From Paenibacillus sp. JNUCC-31 (lineage in GTDB: Bacteria > Bacillota > Bacilli > Paenibacillales > Paenibacillaceae), in the NCBI RefSeq assembly GCF_014844075.1, contig NZ_CP062165.1, positions 1,240,001-1,304,000 of the forward strand: a stretch of 64,000 bases of DNA. The letters run 5' to 3'. The translations under genes and the position numbers were made by a program. The notes beneath the pieces are model-generated. The model did not search any database, was not told the DNA's origin, and was given only the letters and a program-made list of their open reading frames with translations. Every line of letters starts with the position of its first letter. Position 1 is the stretch's first letter. Shown here piece after piece: positions 59,907 through 64,000 of this stretch.

Positions 59907-60219
59907 GGCAGCACTCACCCCTGTGTGAAACTATCAGACTATTAAAAATGTCAAAATGTTGGTTTCCATTTAAACAGAAAATAAAGAAAATTTCCACCTC
60001 TTATCTTCTACGCATGTCTGAAAGATACGTTCAATTGTCTCTGAGCGCATATACGAACAAGGACGAACTCTTGGGTCACAGGCAGAGGTTTAGGAATCGC
60101 ACGTAGTAGATTCAAAAAAGGAAGACTCTCTTCAACATGCTCTCAGCAACACTAGAGCCTGTCATTCATGGATGGGAGAAACAAGAACCAAGCCGATGGC
60201 TTAACTCACGTACCAAAAA

Positions 60220-60248
60220 CCTCAGCTCTGTATACTACAGAACTGAGG
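60220..60248 (-). terminator. Terminator after the esterase gene
   Basis: CCTCAGCTCTG pairs with CAGAACTGAGG; on the minus strand the stem is followed by TTTTTGG. Confidence 0.8.
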
Positions 60249-60289
60249 CTGACAGTCATTAACGACATTAACGACATGAAGGCCTGTGA

Positions 60290-61234
60290 CTACTTAAAGA
60301 TGCGTTGAGAGAATTGATACAACCCGCTGTTCCAGACAGACGGCTCGTGCCCACCCACATCCTGATACCAGGTATGCGGAATGTTCATGCTGCCCAAGCC
60401 GTTTTTGAAATTCTGGCTGACCCACAACAGACCGTCACTCGCTCCACAGGATATCCATAACAATTTGAGTTTACTTACTACTTGTCCCGGATTGGTGACC
60501 AGCTCCGACACTTGCTTGGTATTCGGTGCTGCGGAGAAAGCTCCTACCCAGGCGAAGGTATCCAGGTTCTTCAACCCAAAATTGAGGGATTGCCCGCCAC
60601 CCATAGACAGACCTGCCAATGCACGACTATTCTGATTTTTGTAAACTGGATAATTTGCTTCGATATGAGGAATCAGATCCTTGAGCAAGTCCTGTTCAAA
60701 TCTCTCAAATGCAGCCACTTTATCCGGGGCAAAAATGTCACCGACCGGGCGATCATCCTTCATGGCGCGACCATTGGGGAATACCACGATCATCTGTGAC
60801 AGCTTGCCTTCGGAATACAGGTTGTCCAGAATATTTTTTGGTTTCATAGCGTTAACCCACTCATACTCATCCCCGCCAATACCATGCAAAAGATACAGAA
60901 CATTATACTTTTTATTCGGAGAATACCCAGGCGGTGTGTACACCATAGCCTTGCGTGAGTTGCCAACGGTAGTGGAATAATATGAGATGAGATTCATATT
61001 TCCGTGTGGGATGTTGTTACGGTATGCATCATAACCGGGCGGTGCAGGTACAACCGCACTTGCAGTCAAGCTATTTTCATTTGTGTCGTTCGAGACACTC
61101 GCAGTTCCACTTCCAATTTCCTGAAGTGCGGCGGTGGTCACCCCTTCCTTCGATTCAGTGGCAAAAGCCATCGTTGGCACGAGTAATGCAGCAGCTATGG
61201 AAAGATTTAAAATGACAGACAAGCGTTTTTTCAT
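60290..61234 (-). CDS. Secreted esterase (feruloyl/acetyl-xylan esterase type)
   Basis: 314 residues from the ATG at 61234 with AGGAG upstream; an upstream GTG lacks support. A signal peptide (KKRLSVILNLSIAAALLVPTMAFA) is followed by a Ser/Thr spacer and an esterase D-type domain: GNSRKAMVYTPPGYSPNKKYNVLYLLHGIGGDEYEW, LAGLSMGGGQSLNFGLKN (nucleophile) and GGHEPSVW (His). Such enzymes remove acyl groups from xylan side chains. Exported. No binding module is present. Confidence 0.85.
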   Translation of the reverse strand: MKKRLSVILNLSIAAALLVPTMAFATESKEGVTTAALQEIGSGTASVSNDTNENSLTASAVVPAPPGYDAYRNNIPHGNMNLISYYSTTVGNSRKAMVYTPPGYSPNKKYNVLYLLHGIGGDEYEWVNAMKPKNILDNLYSEGKLSQMIVVFPNGRAMKDDRPVGDIFAPDKVAAFERFEQDLLKDLIPHIEANYPVYKNQNSRALAGLSMGGGQSLNFGLKNLDTFAWVGAFSAAPNTKQVSELVTNPGQVVSKLKLLWISCGASDGLLWVSQNFKNGLGSMNIPHTWYQDVGGHEPSVWNSGLYQFSQRIFK

Positions 61235-61572
61235 CTCATCACTTCTCCTGTTCAACTTTATTTTGGTGCATGCAAACAAATTATCAAGCTGGCCTTTCAC
61301 AAAATAGTATATTGAAAGCCCTTACATAATTAACGTGAACTTCACCCCCTTTCCGTATATATGGGTCTGTTCCCTTAACTGCCTCTTGAACGAAATGAGA
61401 TGCTACATTTTCATTTGTACAATCCATTCTATTATAACGCATTAAATAACTTATAAAGTATTTAAATACTTAATTTTCCATTGCATTTCCTTTAAAAAGT
61501 ATAGCTCTTTGGGAAGTTATTCTAAACATCTGAAGGTGAGCATGCAAACGTTGAGATGTGCGAATCCAAATA

Positions 61573-61614
61573 AAAGCCTCAATTCTCCGTGTTCAGCGGG
61601 AGAATTGAGGCTTT
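61573..61614 (-). terminator. Terminator after the MFS gene
   Basis: AAAGCCTCAATTCTCC and GGAGAATTGAGGCTTT form a 16-bp stem; minus-strand continuation TTTATTTGG. The rest of 61301-61572 is AT-rich with no gene. Confidence 0.8.
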
Positions 61615-61644
61615 CTGACTGTCTTTTCATTTGGTTGGGGTCGT

Positions 61645-62877
61645 TTATGCAACCTCTGCGATCTTTGGCAAGCGTGTTTTGCGTTCCATTGTCACACTAA
61701 GGATTAATCCAAGCAATCCAAATGCTGCAATGACGGCTGCGTACAACGGTACCGAGATGAGCCCCGTATGCGTAATTGCAAACCCGCCTAGATACGCACC
61801 GCCTGCGTTGCCCAGATTGAAGGCCGAATGACTCGACGTAGTCGCCAGCAGCGGTGCTTCGCGGGTCATATTCATGATTCGAATTTGTAAGCCTGGCATA
61901 ATACCAAATGCCGCAACGCCCCAACAGAATATGGTCATTACCGCGAGATACGGATTGTCCAGCGTCAGCGTTAATGCGGCCAACAGAATTGCCAGTATAC
62001 CGAAGTTAACCATCAGGGAAGGCATCAGCCTCCAGTCCGCCAGACGGCCACCAAGCATATTACCCAATGTAACACCGACACCGAACAGTACCAGAATCCA
62101 GGTCACGCTCTGCTCGGCAAAACCACTAATATCGACAAGCATCGGCGTAATGTAGGTGAACACAGCGAACAAACTTCCACAGCCGAGCGCACCAATCAAC
62201 AATATCAATAACACTTGGGGGCGAACCAGATTCCGGAATTGCTGACCCAAGTTTGCTGGTGGTCCCTGTTGGATCACCGGAATGAAACGAATGATACCCA
62301 TCAATGAGATGATGCCCAGAATGGTAATGGCTCCAAACGATGACCTCCACCCAAGCTGTTGCCCGATGAATGTACCAAACGGCACACCAATAATGTTGGC
62401 AATCGTTAATCCAGCCAGTACGACGGATACCGCCCCTGCCCTTCTCTCCGGTGCAACCAATCGTGTTGCCATCAGCGATCCTACACCCAGAAACGTACCG
62501 TGAGCAAATGCCGTCAGAATACGTGCCGAGATAAGCAGCCCATAAGTTGGAGCAATAACAGACAACGCGTTACCGATGATAAAAATACACATCAGCAGCA
62601 CCAGCAGTTTTTTCTGCGGAATCTTGTGAGTGAACACGGTAAGTACAGGTGCACCTACCGCCACACCAAGCGCGTAACCCGTGATTAGCTGCCCTGCTTG
62701 GGGGATGCTTACATTCAAATCCGCGGCCACATTCGGCAGAAGGCCCATAATAATAAACTCCGTCATGCCGATGGCAAAAGCCCCTACCGTCAGGCATAAA
62801 AGGGATAAGGGAAACGCCCCTCGTTTGGCAGATTTCGTAACTTCCGATTCCATTTGAGTTGATTCTGTCTTACGCAT
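61645..62877 (-). CDS. MFS transporter (AraJ/drug-efflux type)
   Basis: 410 residues, 12 membrane segments. LLCLTVGAFAIGMTEFIIMGLLPNVA and GYALGVAVGAPVLTVFTHKIPQKKLLVLLM are typical of the DHA1 arabinose-efflux/chloramphenicol-resistance group. The loop motif PVLTVFTHKIPQKK replaces the usual GxLaDrxGrr. It probably expels a small hydrophobic compound. Start ATG; about 25 bases separate it from the ADP-ribosylglycohydrolase gene upstream, so the two may be co-transcribed. Confidence 0.85.
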   Translation of the reverse strand: MRKTESTQMESEVTKSAKRGAFPLSLLCLTVGAFAIGMTEFIIMGLLPNVAADLNVSIPQAGQLITGYALGVAVGAPVLTVFTHKIPQKKLLVLLMCIFIIGNALSVIAPTYGLLISARILTAFAHGTFLGVGSLMATRLVAPERRAGAVSVVLAGLTIANIIGVPFGTFIGQQLGWRSSFGAITILGIISLMGIIRFIPVIQQGPPANLGQQFRNLVRPQVLLILLIGALGCGSLFAVFTYITPMLVDISGFAEQSVTWILVLFGVGVTLGNMLGGRLADWRLMPSLMVNFGILAILLAALTLTLDNPYLAVMTIFCWGVAAFGIMPGLQIRIMNMTREAPLLATTSSHSAFNLGNAGGAYLGGFAITHTGLISVPLYAAVIAAFGLLGLILSVTMERKTRLPKIAEVA

Positions 62878-62902
62878 ATGATGTTCTCTTCTCCTGTCTC
62901 TT

Positions 62903-63826
62903 CTATCTTGTTTCTGCCTTTAACCACAGTGCCTCTGTCAATTCGTCCAGCGTATCTCGCATGGCCAACTTCTCTCGCCAGTGTGACGGAATGCCGCTTA
63001 ATCCATAATACGCTCCGGCGATTTGCCCATATACCGCTCCCGTGGTGTCCGCATCATCACCCAGATTCACCGCCAATAACGCACCCTCTTCAAAGGTCGA
63101 AGATTGATGGAAAGCCCATAACGCCGCTTCAAGTGAACGAACGACATATCCGCTCCCCTGAATTTCAGGTGGTACTTTATAGCGGTATGATCCTTGGACA
63201 ACTTCTGCAATCGCTGGTGAAAAAGCTTTCTCTTGCCTCCACTGACAGCAGGCATCAGGCCGCAACATGGTATCCTTGTCCGCTCCGCGCAGTCCCGCAA
63301 CCATGATTGCCGCCAGCACTTCGCATGCTTCCACACTTTCAACTGCGGCATGTGTCGTTCTGGAGCTCAACCCTGCATACAACAACGCCTGATCCGGCTG
63401 ATTGGCATATGCCATGGCTACAGGTGCGAGCCGCATGATGGAACCATTCCCCGCAGTCATCGGGTTGGTTGAACCACTATACGCTTCACCTGTTGCTGCA
63501 AACCGATCAAGGGCATTGCGAGTAGCCCCGCCAATATCAAAGCAGGTTCCCGTACTGCTCATATAGCCGACCTGATACCAATTCGTATACCGTCTCATCT
63601 GGTCCTCGGGATCAAAGCACTCTTTTCTGACCAAGCTTTCAGCCAGACAAAGGGCCATCGACGTATCATCCGTCCATTGTCCGGGAGCCAGATCGAATAC
63701 ACCTCCGCCCACAATATCGGTAACAGGCTCAAACGTGCCGGGACTGCTGAATTCCACTGTTGTTCCCAGTGCATCCCCTGCCGCAAGCCCAATTAAACAA
63801 CCTTGAAAACGATCCTTTAGCAGCAT
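62903..63826 (-). CDS. ADP-ribosylglycohydrolase family protein
   Basis: 307 residues from the ATG at 63826 (GAGGGGGA upstream). The DraG-type magnesium sites are visible: RFQGCLIGLAAGDALG, GQWTDDTSMALCLAESL (TDDT), AGNGSIMRLAPVA and LGDDADTTGAVYGQIAGA. It removes ADP-ribose from proteins or related substrates in the cytosol. Upstream (63854-64000) lies its promoter region with no other gene. Confidence 0.9.
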   Translation of the reverse strand: MLLKDRFQGCLIGLAAGDALGTTVEFSSPGTFEPVTDIVGGGVFDLAPGQWTDDTSMALCLAESLVRKECFDPEDQMRRYTNWYQVGYMSSTGTCFDIGGATRNALDRFAATGEAYSGSTNPMTAGNGSIMRLAPVAMAYANQPDQALLYAGLSSRTTHAAVESVEACEVLAAIMVAGLRGADKDTMLRPDACCQWRQEKAFSPAIAEVVQGSYRYKVPPEIQGSGYVVRSLEAALWAFHQSSTFEEGALLAVNLGDDADTTGAVYGQIAGAYYGLSGIPSHWREKLAMRDTLDELTEALWLKAETR

Positions 63827-64000
63827 CGTCCATCCCCCTCCTCTACAATTCAACTCTCAAATAACTTCTTCTTCCATTCTCCCACATGGTCCGATATGGC
63901 GTAAAGAAGTGTTTAATACGCAAGCTGATTGCAAATGAACTTTAACCGTATGTTGAGTTGCCTTTCTTTCAACCTGATAGACATACGGCCAAGAAGCCGG

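Overview
The window looks like a chromosomal segment of a spore-forming, moderate-GC Firmicute, most probably a Paenibacillus. This rests on an apparently uninterrupted sporulation sigma factor K gene, a viroplasmin-type RNase H, a DUF421 protein, strong AGGAGG-type ribosome binding sites and Paenibacillus-like transporter operons. No tRNA, rRNA, CRISPR array or intact transposon was seen.

The left 41 kb is one large system. From about 38.85 kb down to 18 kb, all on the minus strand, runs a contractile-injection (type VI secretion-like) operon. It encodes a fused TssB-TssC-type sheath protein, an Hcp-like tube protein, a J-domain protein, two FHA proteins, two PP2C-type proteins, four conserved proteins of unknown fold that are baseplate/adaptor candidates, an Hsp70-like ATPase, a VgrG-like spike, a pentapeptide-repeat protein, a DUF1629-like protein, a PAAR-like DUF4280 tip and a second VgrG fused to a nuclease toxin. 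A divergent vWA membrane protein (39.4-41.5 kb) and, 9 kb further on, a Ser/Thr kinase complete a set reminiscent of the Ppk/Ppp/Fha phospho-switch of Proteobacterial T6SS. No ClpV, no TssJLM, no holin and no lysin were recognised.

From 18 kb to the left edge the VgrG-toxin gene is followed by a tandem array of orphan toxin-immunity cassettes. Each keeps part of the VgrG linker (a Pro/Lys/Ser-rich stalk ending in an EGPEGTG-like junction) and then switches to a different C-terminal toxin. The toxins seen are a WHH-type HNH nuclease, non-specific DNA/RNA endonuclease (two copies), an SHH-type HNH nuclease, a YwqJ-like deaminase, Ntox15/Tde1-like, one unrecognised domain, a restriction-fold nuclease candidate, and a second WHH-like toxin cut by the window edge. 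Matching immunity genes follow: SUKH, YezG/DUF600, SUKH plus DUF4261, YwqK plus endonuclease V, Tdi1-like GAD/DUF1851, an unknown protein, and a pentapeptide protein. Frameshifts, deletions, an IS200 remnant and a roughly 190-bp repeat placed just after several immunity genes show that the array evolves by recombination.

The right 22 kb is ordinary chromosome. It holds an amino-sugar catabolic operon (ABC importer, DUF4127, NanE epimerase, RpiR regulator, ROK kinase, FAD oxidoreductase), the Ser/Thr kinase, an alpha/beta hydrolase, RNase H, a HEAT protein, DUF421, a MarR-regulated hydrolase, an amino-acid permease, SigK (with a nearby partial duplicate of its own coding sequence), a secreted esterase, an MFS exporter and an ADP-ribosylglycohydrolase.
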